From Geminicoccaceae bacterium (GTDB taxonomy: Bacteria; Pseudomonadota; Alphaproteobacteria; Geminicoccales; Geminicoccaceae), in NCBI GenBank assembly GCA_028285265.1, contig JANQPX010000018.1, forward strand, positions 248,001 to 312,000: DNA of 64,000 nt. The letters run 5' to 3'. Positions 9,510 through 18,014 of this stretch are shown in pieces. Below the pieces are notes generated by a model that was not told the origin of the DNA, did not search any database, and saw only the letters and a list, made by a program, of their open reading frames with translations. A program made the translations under genes and the position numbers. The first letter of the stretch is position 1; the number at the start of each line of letters is the position of its first letter.

Positions 9510-10454
9510 ATGACTGAAGCTGATAACATTGAGGTGTTCTTCGAACCTGAGGTCGAGCGTCACGATCCTGCTCTCTATCAACACGAAGGCTTAGCAACGG
9601 GCATCAAAGCCGATGAAGCGCTTGCCGATCGCGCGCGAAAAATGCTTGCCGATCAAGGCTTCGTCCTCGTGCAGGGGCTGCTCTCAGCCAGCGACCTCGA
9701 AACGGCTGCCAAGGAGCTGCGCGAGCTGACCACAAGCAACCATCCTCGTTGTGACATGATCTGGTTCGAAGGAGGCCTTCGACATCATCTGCAACTCTCG
9801 TCCGAAGACGATCGAGAGATGGATGGCAAGCGCGCGGGTAGTGGCTTCACCCTGGGTCAGTCAGGGCAGCAATTACCTCGGCTTGATCCCGCGTTTAGGG
9901 CGAATTTCGTAAGAAAGGTCATGGGATTCGTCGACAGGAATCCAGGCCTAAGAGCACTCGCTCAGCATCCCGAAATTGTTGGCCTGGTGACCGAACTGAT
10001 CGCGACATCACCGCAGTTGTTTCAGGAAATGGCGCTGATCAAACCGCCGGGCGGGCGGGAGAAGCCATGGCATCAGGATCAGGCCTATTTCAATCTCCCT
10101 CTCGACACGCCTGTTCTCGGCATCTGGATTCCGTTTGGCAGTGCCACGCCGATGAATGGATGCATGCATGTGCTGAAAGGTGCTCATAGGCAGGGGCCAA
10201 GACCTCACTTCAAGCGTCGGGACTGGCAAATCTGTGACACCGATGTTGAGATGAAGGAACGTCTCGCGGTGCCTATGGAGCCAGGTGATGTTCTGTTCTT
10301 TGATGGTAAGCTGCCGCATGGCACGCCCATCAACCAGACCAACGAGCAGCGCTGGGCCGTCCAATATCACTATTGCCCGAAATCCGTTGTCCAGGTGGAC
10401 GATGCCGAGCGTTTGAAGGCCTTCGGTAGCGAGGGCAAGAACGTTACATGCTAA
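9510..10454 (+). CDS. Phytanoyl-CoA dioxygenase (PhyH) family Fe(II)/2-oxoglutarate oxygenase
   Basis: A 314-residue PhyH-family protein. The iron triad is visible as His188 and Asp190 in WHQDQAY and His270 in the LPHGT stretch, with Arg281 (QRW) positioned to bind 2-oxoglutarate. The family hydroxylates or oxidatively cleaves small molecules; EctD (ectoine hydroxylase) is one member, and others attack C-N or C-P bonds. Lying between an ABC ATPase and a DoeB-like deacylase, it probably performs the oxidative step of the pathway encoded here. There is no signal peptide, so it is cytoplasmic. The substrate cannot be assigned. Confidence 0.9.
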   Translation: MTEADNIEVFFEPEVERHDPALYQHEGLATGIKADEALADRARKMLADQGFVLVQGLLSASDLETAAKELRELTTSNHPRCDMIWFEGGLRHHLQLSSEDDREMDGKRAGSGFTLGQSGQQLPRLDPAFRANFVRKVMGFVDRNPGLRALAQHPEIVGLVTELIATSPQLFQEMALIKPPGGREKPWHQDQAYFNLPLDTPVLGIWIPFGSATPMNGCMHVLKGAHRQGPRPHFKRRDWQICDTDVEMKERLAVPMEPGDVLFFDGKLPHGTPINQTNEQRWAVQYHYCPKSVVQVDDAERLKAFGSEGKNVTC

Positions 10455-10487
10455 ACACCGTTCCCTAAGTCGGCGGAGCAGTCACCC

Positions 10488-11492
10488 ATGCACACCGGCG
10501 TCTTCAATCCACTTGATCCCGAGCAAGATGGCAAGGTCGTCACGCATCTAAGCCTCCCTTACTCGATCGACCGATCGCCTTACTATCAAATCAAGATTCC
10601 AATCTGCCACATCCGAAATGGTGATGGCCCGCGAATCCTCTTGATGGCCGGCAATCATGGCGATGAATATGAGGGCGAGTTGACGCTACTGAAGTTCATC
10701 CAACGACTTGATCCCGCCGACGTCAACGGCACGGTCACGATCTTGCCTGCCGTCAACCTGCCCGCGGTGATGGCGGCACGCCGCCGCTCGCCACTTGATG
10801 ATGGCAATCTTAATCGCGCTTTTCCCGGTGATCCCAAAGGTACGCCCACTGAGCGGATCGCTCATTTCATCGAGACCGATCTCGTCCGACGCCACGACTT
10901 CCTCGTCGATCTTCATTCCGGCGGCACGTCCATGGCCCATCTGCCGTGTGGGCTCATCGAGCGCAATGTCGATCCCGTCCTGCACGCTAGATCGTTGGAA
11001 GCCATGCAGGCACTCGGCCTGTCCTACGGCTTCATCGCAGACAATGGCCCAGAGACGCCGACCTCGATTGGCGCTGCATTCCGTGCCGGCATCCCCAGTG
11101 TCAACGGCGAGTTTGGTGGGGGTGCTACGGTAACTCCCGAAACGATGCGTCTAACAGGCGAAGCAGTTGATCGCCTGCTCATGCACCAAGGCGTTCTCAA
11201 CCGACCCATTCTGGTGCCGGATGCGGCGGCGCCCAAAGAGACCGTCTTGCTCGGCCTCGATCGACAGAATCTGTTCATCTATGCGCTTCGAGAAGCTTGG
11301 TTCGAGCCAGCTGTGGTCCTCGGTGAGAAGGTCAATGCCGGCCAAACCGCCGGCTGGTTGCATGACCTCAAGGAAATCTCCCGGCCGGCAGAGGCATTGA
11401 CGTTCGAGGATGATGGCGTCGTTCTCGCCCTTCGACTCCACACGCACTGCCAAGCTGGCGATTGTCTTGTTGCCGTCGGCCGGTTTCTTTAA
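10488..11492 (+). CDS. Succinylglutamate desuccinylase/aspartoacylase family deacylase (DoeB-like)
   Basis: A 334-residue zinc amidohydrolase of the AstE/AspA/M14-like family. The zinc ligands are visible as His57 and Glu60 in GNHGDEYEG and His143 in DLHSGG. NLNRAFPGDP matches the pattern of N-acetyl-2,4-diaminobutyrate deacetylases (DoeB) of ectoine breakdown. It would hydrolyse an N-acyl amino acid or diamine in the cytoplasm. It follows the PhyH oxygenase by 33 bases and is part of the same operon. The other ectoine-degradation genes (DoeA, C and D) are absent here, so a related but different N-acyl compound is likely. Confidence 0.88.
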   Translation: MHTGVFNPLDPEQDGKVVTHLSLPYSIDRSPYYQIKIPICHIRNGDGPRILLMAGNHGDEYEGELTLLKFIQRLDPADVNGTVTILPAVNLPAVMAARRRSPLDDGNLNRAFPGDPKGTPTERIAHFIETDLVRRHDFLVDLHSGGTSMAHLPCGLIERNVDPVLHARSLEAMQALGLSYGFIADNGPETPTSIGAAFRAGIPSVNGEFGGGATVTPETMRLTGEAVDRLLMHQGVLNRPILVPDAAAPKETVLLGLDRQNLFIYALREAWFEPAVVLGEKVNAGQTAGWLHDLKEISRPAEALTFEDDGVVLALRLHTHCQAGDCLVAVGRFL

Positions 11493-11631
11493 CCAAAAGG
11501 TCCTTGTTGACCCAAAGCATCTCAGGCGTTCGGCCGACAAAGGTCGCACCAAGATTCTTGGCGAAGGCCATCCTCCCTTAGACCATCAGAGCTTATACTT
11601 TTCGGACTCTTAACGATCAGGGAACGACAGA

Positions 11632-12522
11632 TTGATTCTCGTCATTGGCAATGTGGTCGTCGACATAAGCTACGACGTCCCGTCCCTCCCCCGATCGGGC
11701 GAGACATTAGTGGCTTCTAGGATGGTGACCGATGTTGGAGGCAAAGGGTTCAACCAAGCGGTTGTCTGTCATCGTTCGGGCTCGAGCGTTCGCCTGGTCG
11801 CGGCTGTCGGCAACGACCCTGAGGGTCAACTGATCAAGGACAAAGTTTCGGATTGCGGTTTGGCTCTTTCCGATCTTGCCCTTGAAGAGGGTGCCAGTGA
11901 CCGGTCGATCATCTATGTGAGCGAGACAGGTGAGAACTGCATCGTCAGCACAACGGGCATGACGCAGTCGCTTACTATCGACAATGCCAAACACTTGCTG
12001 AACGGCTTGAAGCCGCAAGATACGCTTCTTCTTCAGGGCAATTTAACGGCAAACATGACCGAAACTGCCTTGCGTCAAGCTCACAGCCAAGGGGCTCGAA
12101 CCATTGTCAATCCAGCTCCCATCACATTTGACTACCAAAGGCTTTGGCCAATGATCGACATTGCCGTTGTCAATGAGGTCGAGGGTGAAATCCTGACGAA
12201 GGCAAGCGACGCCGATGGGGTCGCAAAAAGACTCTTGGACTTCGGTGTCCAGCTTGTCCTGGTGACTCTGGGTCGAGGTGGTGTCTTCTTGTGCGATGCT
12301 GATGACGGTCGGCAGCTCAAAGCCCCCGCCGTTCAAGCCGTGGACAGCACAGGCGCTGGCGATGTCTTTTGCGGCGTCGTAGCCGCAGCATTCGATCAAG
12401 GCATGAATGTTGAGACAGCCTGCCGATGGGCTGTCGACGCTGCAAGCCTCTCGGTAACCCGACGCGGGACGCTCAGTGCGTTTCCAAGCAAATCCGAACT
12501 CAGTGATCTGAGGCCGATATGA
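11632..12522 (+). CDS. PfkB family carbohydrate/nucleoside kinase
   Basis: A 296-residue ribokinase-fold kinase. The N-terminal GGKGFN motif is at 36-41, and the C-terminal DSTGAGD is at 238-244 with Asp244 as catalytic base. It starts at TTG 11632 with AGGGA about 8 bases upstream; no ATG fits the conserved N-terminus ILVIGN. It phosphorylates a sugar, nucleoside or pyrimidine alcohol with ATP. Its stop overlaps the TenA-like gene start by ATGA, which suggests that the two products work together. That raises hydroxymethylpyrimidine salvage as one option, though the sequence is more ribokinase-like than ThiD-like. Confidence 0.9.
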   Translation: MILVIGNVVVDISYDVPSLPRSGETLVASRMVTDVGGKGFNQAVVCHRSGSSVRLVAAVGNDPEGQLIKDKVSDCGLALSDLALEEGASDRSIIYVSETGENCIVSTTGMTQSLTIDNAKHLLNGLKPQDTLLLQGNLTANMTETALRQAHSQGARTIVNPAPITFDYQRLWPMIDIAVVNEVEGEILTKASDADGVAKRLLDFGVQLVLVTLGRGGVFLCDADDGRQLKAPAVQAVDSTGAGDVFCGVVAAAFDQGMNVETACRWAVDAASLSVTRRGTLSAFPSKSELSDLRPI

Positions 12523-13226
12523 AAGAACAAGCGCCAACTGATCTGACCTTCACGGCGTATCAAGCCCAGCATGCAGGCACCGGGTTCGCCGATTGGCTGC
12601 GCGCAGCCAATCAGGATCGATGGAATCAGATGACGGGTCATCGCTTCGTCAACGATATCACGTCAGATCGCATGCCAGTCGCGACGCTTCTTCGCTATCT
12701 CCAGTTCGAACACGCCTTCGTTCGTACAGCCGTCACAATCTTTGGCCAGTCCCTCGTCAAAGCGCCTTCATTTCAGGATCAGGTTCACCTGATCGGCGTC
12801 CTACATGGCCTGGCATCAGGCCAGGACGAGTTCTTTGCACGCGCTTTCCAAACCCTTGGCCCAACGGACGATCAAACATCTCGCGATCTTTGGCCAGTCG
12901 GTGCGCATTCGCTGAGCCGTGACTCACAAATGATCGCCGAGAGCGGCACCTATGAGGACATCCTCTCCATGATGCTGGCGGCGGAGTGGATGTACTTTAC
13001 GTGGTGCAAGGCTGCCCATGGCAAGGTCGCTGAGCCAATTCCTGCCGAGTGGATCGCCCTTCATATCGAGCCTGCCTTTGAAGCTCAGGTTGCTTGGCTC
13101 AGAACGACCATCGATCGACTCGGCCCCCTTCTACCATTGGATGCGCAGACGAACTGCGCTCATGTTTTTGGCCGGATGCTGGATCTTGAGATTGAGTTCC
13201 ACCATGCGCCTTACGAGAGTGCTTAA
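12519..13226 (+). CDS. TenA/thiaminase II family protein
   Basis: A 235-residue all-helical protein with the TenA pattern: an N-terminal helix with WLRAANQDRWNQ, a YLQFEHAFV segment, and an AEWMYFTWCKAA helix that places a Cys where TenA enzymes have theirs. TenA enzymes hydrolyse degraded thiamine pyrimidines; TenA_E and related clades act on other aminopyrimidines or have unknown roles. It overlaps the PfkB kinase gene by 4 bases and ends the operon, with only 6 bases before the convergent 13233 gene. Whether this is thiamine salvage or another C-N hydrolysis is open. Confidence 0.82.
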   Translation: MKEQAPTDLTFTAYQAQHAGTGFADWLRAANQDRWNQMTGHRFVNDITSDRMPVATLLRYLQFEHAFVRTAVTIFGQSLVKAPSFQDQVHLIGVLHGLASGQDEFFARAFQTLGPTDDQTSRDLWPVGAHSLSRDSQMIAESGTYEDILSMMLAAEWMYFTWCKAAHGKVAEPIPAEWIALHIEPAFEAQVAWLRTTIDRLGPLLPLDAQTNCAHVFGRMLDLEIEFHHAPYESA

Positions 13227-13232
13227 ATCGTC

Positions 13233-14012
13233 TCAACGTGTCTCTGTTAACCAGGCGAGACATTGTCGCCAGAGCCGACCAAATCCTTGCCAGTTTGCAA
13301 ACTCGGGGGGCACCCAATGAGGACCGATATCCGATGTCCAGGCGATAGTGCGTCCCTTTTGATGATGTCCGGTGACCAAGAGCGGGTGAGCGCCTTCGTT
13401 GTCGGGAAGGCGTGCGAGAAGGTCGACATCAGGATCTGGTTTTAGCTGGACCTCATTGACCCCAAGGAGAATTGGCCACTCCTTGCCGAGGCCGGATAGG
13501 ATCGGGTGATCCTCGCTGCCGACAATGTCGGCTTTGAACCCTTCCGGCACTTCGATTCGATCGTCGAACGGATGACACGTGACGGGCAAGACCTCCTCGA
13601 CCGCCGTTCGGTGAAAGCGTGCTCCGCCATTGATACCTTGAAAGCTGTAATAGCCTCCGATCATCATCAGACCACCGCCTTGAGCGACATAATCCCGGAT
13701 CAGCTTCAGACGATTCGGCACCGCCTTGCCATGGATCCAGACGTCTGGGTGCAAAAGCAGGGTATTCGAGCCGATGTCGCTCAAAATGAGCGCATCGTAC
13801 GCCTGCATCGCCTCGATGCTCATTGGAAAATTGGTCGCCGCCTCATGGGCCGGCATATAGGTGAGATCGAAGTCACTATCCTTCAACGCTTCGACCAAGG
13901 GCTCAGCGCCGAGATGGAACGTCACGCTGCCGAACTGATCCCATCCTTTGTGATGTGTCGCCGCGCTTACCCAAGACTCACCAGCAAGCAAAACTCTTTT
14001 TGAACCCGCCAT
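13233..14012 (-). CDS. Glutamine amidotransferase-like protein (PF07090-type)
   Basis: A 259-residue protein with the class I glutamine-amidotransferase-like fold of the PF07090 group. It has an LLAGESWVS start, an LILSDIGSNT nucleophile-elbow position and long GGGLMMIGGYYSFQG and VLPVTCHPFDDR stretches. The elbow position reads Asp-Ile-Gly rather than Cys, so classical glutaminase activity is doubtful. It is the last gene of the long minus-strand operon, 16 bases after the phosphotriesterase-like gene, and presumably assists the same pathway. RBS AGGAGA lies before ATG 14012. Function unknown. Confidence 0.85.
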   Translation of the reverse strand: MAGSKRVLLAGESWVSAATHHKGWDQFGSVTFHLGAEPLVEALKDSDFDLTYMPAHEAATNFPMSIEAMQAYDALILSDIGSNTLLLHPDVWIHGKAVPNRLKLIRDYVAQGGGLMMIGGYYSFQGINGGARFHRTAVEEVLPVTCHPFDDRIEVPEGFKADIVGSEDHPILSGLGKEWPILLGVNEVQLKPDPDVDLLARLPDNEGAHPLLVTGHHQKGRTIAWTSDIGPHWVPPEFANWQGFGRLWRQCLAWLTETR

Positions 14013-14028
14013 AGCTTTTCTCCTGTTT

Positions 14029-15105
14029 TCACGCTTGTCGGTGAGTCGATGAGAAGACGCGCTTTGGATTACCGACCATAAGCTGTTGGATCTGCTCAGC
14101 CGTCACACCAAGCCGCATCAAACGAGGCAGATAGTGGCGCACGACATAGCCGTATCCAAAACCGCCATGGCGGCAGAGCATCATTTTCAAAAACACGTCC
14201 TGTGACAGCAGCAGGGATGTCAGCCAGCCTTGATCGATCAGGGCATTGATCGCACGGGCGGTTTCAGCATCCGAAGGGCATTGAGCGTCCTGATCGGCAT
14301 AGTAGAAGTCCATCCCGATCATGTCGTATTCGATAAAAGCACCGCGCTCCGCAAGGCTGATCTGGTAGTCGAGATCATCGAAGCTGGGATTCATGTGGCA
14401 AAGGACGGTGTGCTCGGGCATTGCGCCCTCTTCGCCCACGATGTCGAGCACCCGGTGCGCATGACGCTCCCAACCGGGAAGATGCACCATCAAGGGCAGA
14501 CCTGTGGTCTCGGCGGCGCGGGCAGAGGCACGCAGGACCTTTTCTTCGTCTCGCGTGAAATCAGCACTCACGCCAATCTCGCCAATCAGCCCGATCTTGA
14601 TACCGCTGCCATCAACTCCGTCGATCGCATCGCGTTCGATCTCCTCGGCAATGGCGGCGAGGGTCATGGACGTCACGTGAGGCGGATGCGATCCTTCTAG
14701 GTAGTAGCCAGCGCCCATCACCACGTGAAGGCCACTTGCTTCACTGATCCGCCTCAAAGCGTTCGGGTCCCGTCCGATGCCACGGCAGGTCGGATCGATG
14801 ACGGTACGACCGTCAAGCTTGGAGAACAGGGCAAGTTCTTCAATCGCCGTCTGTTCGTCATCGAGACAGCAATTGTCGACATTGACAAACGGATCCATGC
14901 GCAGTTCGCCCAGGATCGATGGGCGGACCTGCCCTTCGGCAAGATGCTGTCGCTCAGGCTCTGTCGGTTTATGCCACCAGCACCGGGCGTCGACCAAGAG
15001 ATGTTCGTGCATCAAGGTTACGCCCATCGCGTCGGCATCAATGGCACCAAGAACGGTCATAACGAGGCCGGTATCGATCGCTGCATCGCTTCGCTGTTTG
15101 GACAT
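14029..15105 (-). CDS. Phosphotriesterase-family metal-dependent hydrolase
   Basis: A 358-residue amidohydrolase-superfamily barrel. Metal ligands are seen as His33-x-His35 (HEHL), a bridging residue in KIGLIGEIG (Lys170 or Glu176), His208 (VHLPG), His237 (CHMNP) and Asp303 (SQD). Family members hydrolyse lactones, phosphotriesters or N-acyl compounds; a lactonase-like role is most usual in sugar operons. I chose ATG 15105, which has AGGAG upstream. The frame extends left but then runs through the permease gene. It sits between the CUT2 permease and the amidotransferase-like gene in a minus-strand operon. Confidence 0.9.
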   Translation of the reverse strand: MSKQRSDAAIDTGLVMTVLGAIDADAMGVTLMHEHLLVDARCWWHKPTEPERQHLAEGQVRPSILGELRMDPFVNVDNCCLDDEQTAIEELALFSKLDGRTVIDPTCRGIGRDPNALRRISEASGLHVVMGAGYYLEGSHPPHVTSMTLAAIAEEIERDAIDGVDGSGIKIGLIGEIGVSADFTRDEEKVLRASARAAETTGLPLMVHLPGWERHAHRVLDIVGEEGAMPEHTVLCHMNPSFDDLDYQISLAERGAFIEYDMIGMDFYYADQDAQCPSDAETARAINALIDQGWLTSLLLSQDVFLKMMLCRHGGFGYGYVVRHYLPRLMRLGVTAEQIQQLMVGNPKRVFSSTHRQA

Positions 15106-15125
15106 GACCGCTCTCCTTGATGTCG

Positions 15126-16139
15126 CTAACGTCTCCTCATCCGGCTGGCTTGATTGAAGAGGCGCGTGTTCAGCCAGATCGCGAGCAAGATGATCAGGCC
15201 CGTGACAATTTGGGTGAAGAACGGCGAGATATGGGCAAGGATCAGACCGTTGCCGATCACAGCGATGGTGAGGGCACCAAGCACTGTGCCAACGATCGTG
15301 CCACGCCCACCAAAAAGGTTCGTGCCGCCCAAGACCACAGCGGCAATGACTTCGAGCTCGAAGCCGACCCCGGCGTTTGAAGAACCGGAGCCGAGGCGCG
15401 CCGCAATCACGAGGCCGGCAATGGCGGCCGCGACGCCGGTCAGCATATAGACCGAGAGAATGTGCTGCCTCACGTTGACGCCTGCTCGCCGGACCGCTTC
15501 GACATTGGATCCGATGCCGGTCACATAGCGCCCATAGCGGGTTTGGGTGAGCACGATATAGCCGATGGCCGCGACCGCGAAGGCTATGATCGCCGGCAAT
15601 GGCACGCCCAAAAGCCAGCCGCGGCCGATCTGTACGAACCAAGTATCGCCGCTGATCGGAATGGAGTAGCCCTCGGTCAAGAGAAGAGCAAGCCCGCGGA
15701 TGGCGCTCAGCCCGGCGAGTGTCACAATGAAGGCGGGGATGCCTTCATAGGCGACGAAGTACCCCTGCACGGCGCCCATCACGACACCCAAGGTAAGCAT
15801 CAGCAGCACAACAACTGGCCATGGAAGACCCGCGGCGAGCGAGATCGCTGCAAGCGCATTAACCAGGGCAAGATTAGAGCCGACGGAGAGATCGATGCCC
15901 CCTGTGGTGATTACAAAGGTCATGGCGGTCGCCACGATCAGGATTGGCGCGCTCTGGCGGAGCAGATTCAGCAGATTGACTTGCGTTAAGAAACTGTCGG
16001 TGATGATGGAAAAGATGAGACAAACGAGGATGAAGAACGCAGCAATACTCAACACCGGTGCGTTACCGATCAGGAAGTCCTGCAGCTCACCACTGCCAGC
16101 GTTAGATGCTGCGACCTTGATGGTGCGCTCGTCGCTCAT
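15126..16139 (-). CDS. Sugar ABC transporter permease (RbsC-like, CUT2)
   Basis: A 337-residue inner-membrane permease of the BPD_transp_2 family with about nine to ten hydrophobic segments. TTGGIDLSVGSNLAL and GLVIAARLGSGSSNAG are hallmark RbsC/XylH-type motifs. I chose ATG 16139, just past the ATPase stop (16144). It pairs with the ATPase at 16144-16911 and the binding protein at 16984-17910. The substrate is a sugar or small cyclic compound of unknown identity. Confidence 0.94.
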   Translation of the reverse strand: MSDERTIKVAASNAGSGELQDFLIGNAPVLSIAAFFILVCLIFSIITDSFLTQVNLLNLLRQSAPILIVATAMTFVITTGGIDLSVGSNLALVNALAAISLAAGLPWPVVVLLMLTLGVVMGAVQGYFVAYEGIPAFIVTLAGLSAIRGLALLLTEGYSIPISGDTWFVQIGRGWLLGVPLPAIIAFAVAAIGYIVLTQTRYGRYVTGIGSNVEAVRRAGVNVRQHILSVYMLTGVAAAIAGLVIAARLGSGSSNAGVGFELEVIAAVVLGGTNLFGGRGTIVGTVLGALTIAVIGNGLILAHISPFFTQIVTGLIILLAIWLNTRLFNQASRMRRR

Positions 16140-16143
16140 ACCG

Positions 16144-16911
16144 TCAGCGCTCCAACTTGGACATCTTCTCACCGACGATTAAGCGGACCACATCTTCGAG
16201 ATCCGTTTGGTCAATGCGGCGCTCAGCGACATTCCGCCCTTCGTAAAGCACCATGATCCGATCGCAGGCGCGAAAAAGATCCTGGAGCCGGTGCGTAATC
16301 AGAATGACACTCACCCCCCGCGCTTTGACACGATTGATCAGGGCGAGCACCGCTTCGACCTCAGCAACGGCAAGTGCGGATGTCGGCTCATCCATAATGA
16401 GAACGTCGGGCTCGAAGGATGCCGCCCTGCCGATCGCGATGGATTGACGCTGTCCGCCTGAAAGATTGCCAACGCGTGCCCGCATATTAGGAATATGGAT
16501 GTCCAGGCGATCCAACATGCTTTTGGCGTCTCGGACCATCGTTTCTTTATCGAGGAAACGACCGCCCAATATCGTCTTCACGGGCTCACGACCAAGAAAC
16601 AAATTCCCGGCGACATCGATCGTGTCGCAGAGTGAGAGATCCTGATAGACCATTTCAATGTGTCGCGCGCGGGCATCCGCGGGCGACGCGAAACGGACGG
16701 GCTCCCCGTTCAGCTCGATCTGCCCGGCGTCGGGAACGAGCGCACCTGCGAGGATCTTCGTGAGCGTCGATTTACCGGCGGCATTGTCGCCGACAAGACC
16801 AAGCGCCTCACCTGGCCAGAGCTCAAGATCGACACCACGAAGCGCATCGATCGTGCCGAAGCTCTTTCGTACACCCCTCATGCGCACGCGCGGTATGTTT
16901 GGATTTGTCAC
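16144..16911 (-). CDS. Sugar ABC transporter ATP-binding protein, single-domain (FrcA-like, CUT2)
   Basis: A 255-residue ATPase with one nucleotide-binding domain. Walker A is GDNAAGKST, the signature LSGGQRQS and Walker B VLIMDEPTSAL, with THRLQD at the H-loop. Most CUT2 ATPases, including the two others in this window, are ~500-residue tandem-domain proteins. The single-domain form recalls the fructose system FrcA and probably works as a homodimer. It lies 72 bases after the binding-protein gene, with a small hairpin between them. Confidence 0.93.
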   Translation of the reverse strand: MTNPNIPRVRMRGVRKSFGTIDALRGVDLELWPGEALGLVGDNAAGKSTLTKILAGALVPDAGQIELNGEPVRFASPADARARHIEMVYQDLSLCDTIDVAGNLFLGREPVKTILGGRFLDKETMVRDAKSMLDRLDIHIPNMRARVGNLSGGQRQSIAIGRAASFEPDVLIMDEPTSALAVAEVEAVLALINRVKARGVSVILITHRLQDLFRACDRIMVLYEGRNVAERRIDQTDLEDVVRLIVGEKMSKLER

Positions 16912-16924
16912 CTCGGTGAAGAGA

Positions 16925-16940
16925 CCGGTCGGCGGACCGG
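16925..16940 (-). other. Short intercistronic hairpin between binding-protein and ATPase genes
   Basis: The inverted repeat CCGGTC-GGCG-GACCGG is a 6-bp GC-rich stem in the 72-base gap after the binding-protein stop. There is no T-run, so it is not a complete terminator. Such stems often stabilise the upstream binding-protein message or partly attenuate the downstream transporter genes (inference). Confidence 0.4.
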
Positions 16941-16983
16941 GCGCGACAAGCGTCTTCCCGGATCCGCTGACACCGTCGTCGAC

Positions 16984-17910
16984 CTACTCGAAGATCGAGC
17001 GGAAGTCGTCGACATTGTCCTTGGTGACGATGGTGATCGGCACATCAATCACCGGCTCCACCTCGCCGCCACCGATCAATGTCATCGACGCATCAACCGC
17101 TGCCGCTCCCATGCCATAGGGGTCTTGCTGCACGACGGCTTCGACATAGCCGTCATCGATGGCCTTGATGACTTGGGCGGTAAGATCCCAACCGAAAACC
17201 TTCACACGATCGGTCGCACCCTGGGCTTCGACGGCGGCGATCGCGCCAACCAAAGCGGGCTCACCGGTCGCATAAATGGCATTCATATCTGGGTTGCCGG
17301 TCATCAAGTTTTCGGCCGCGGCAAGCGCATTGTCCTGAATGTTCCGCCCATCGACAACACCGACGACCTCGACATTGCCGTTTTCCGCGATCGCCGTTTC
17401 AAAACCTTCCTGACGGACGTTCTGGATGAAGGAGTTGAGGGCTCCAACGATGCCGATCTTGGCACTTCCGCCCATGGCATCGTCAACATAGCCTAGGAAA
17501 TGGGCACCAATGTCACCGCCTGCGCCGCCATTGTCGACGCCGATCTGCGTCTTCTGCGGCCCCTCTGGCAAGATGGCGTCAACGGCCAAGATATGAATAC
17601 CGGCGTCGGCTGCCTGCTGTACCGCGGGCATCACACCGTTGACGTCGATCGCGACAACGATGATCGCGCTCACGCCTTCGGCAATGTAAGTCTCAATCGC
17701 GTTGTTCTGAGCGGCCGGATCATTGTTGGCATTGAAGATGACGAGATTGGCACCCGCCTTCTCAGCCGCTGCCGTCGCCCCCTCATTCATCTGATTAAAA
17801 AAGAGCGCCTGCTGATTGATCTGGACCAGCGCGATCGTAGGCTCCTGTGCCTTCAGCGCACCAAATGTCGTCAAGATGCCAGCCATCGCTAGCGTGAATA
17901 TCGTCCGCAT
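16984..17910 (-). CDS. Sugar ABC transporter substrate-binding protein (RbsB-like, CUT2)
   Basis: A 308-residue periplasmic protein of the Peripla_BP_4 fold. The signal peptide (LAMAGILTTFGALKA) is followed by QEPTIALVQINQQALFFN, with TGEPALVGAIAAVEAQG and a C-terminal TIVTKDNVDDF that are typical of RbsB relatives. GGGAGG lies before ATG 17910. It is preceded by a 104-base gap containing a 12-bp palindrome, so the CUT2/phosphotriesterase genes may have their own promoter inside the longer minus-strand gene run. Confidence 0.94.
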   Translation of the reverse strand: MRTIFTLAMAGILTTFGALKAQEPTIALVQINQQALFFNQMNEGATAAAEKAGANLVIFNANNDPAAQNNAIETYIAEGVSAIIVVAIDVNGVMPAVQQAADAGIHILAVDAILPEGPQKTQIGVDNGGAGGDIGAHFLGYVDDAMGGSAKIGIVGALNSFIQNVRQEGFETAIAENGNVEVVGVVDGRNIQDNALAAAENLMTGNPDMNAIYATGEPALVGAIAAVEAQGATDRVKVFGWDLTAQVIKAIDDGYVEAVVQQDPYGMGAAAVDASMTLIGGGEVEPVIDVPITIVTKDNVDDFRSIFE

Positions 17911-18000
17911 GAGCGTCCTCCCGCCTTTTGTTGGTGTCGTTGTTGCCTATAGATTTAAGGTAGCAACTTCGATGCCAATCTCCATGTTTCTCCTGCAATT

Positions 18001-18012
18001 CGTCACGTGACG
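18001..18012. promoter_or_regulatory. Perfect 12-bp palindrome, candidate operator
   Basis: CGTCACGTGACG is its own reverse complement. It sits about 90 bases upstream of the binding-protein start at 17910 and only two bases past the M20 gene stop. The position fits an operator controlling the CUT2 transporter and hydrolase genes independently. Function is inferred from position and symmetry only. Confidence 0.35.
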
Positions 18013-18014
18013 CA

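Noticed and set aside
11368..11571. Minus-strand frame starting MAFAKNLGATFVG, possible gene remnant
   Set aside because: Only the first ~25 codons lie outside the deacylase gene, there is no clear ribosome site, and the resemblance to a real protein N-terminus could be chance.
14230..15120. Long plus-strand frames opposite the phosphotriesterase-like gene
   Set aside because: Antisense shadows of a gene with complete active-site motifs.
15106..15642. 537-codon version of the phosphotriesterase-like gene
   Set aside because: The extra N-terminal part is the wrong frame of the RbsC-type permease gene.
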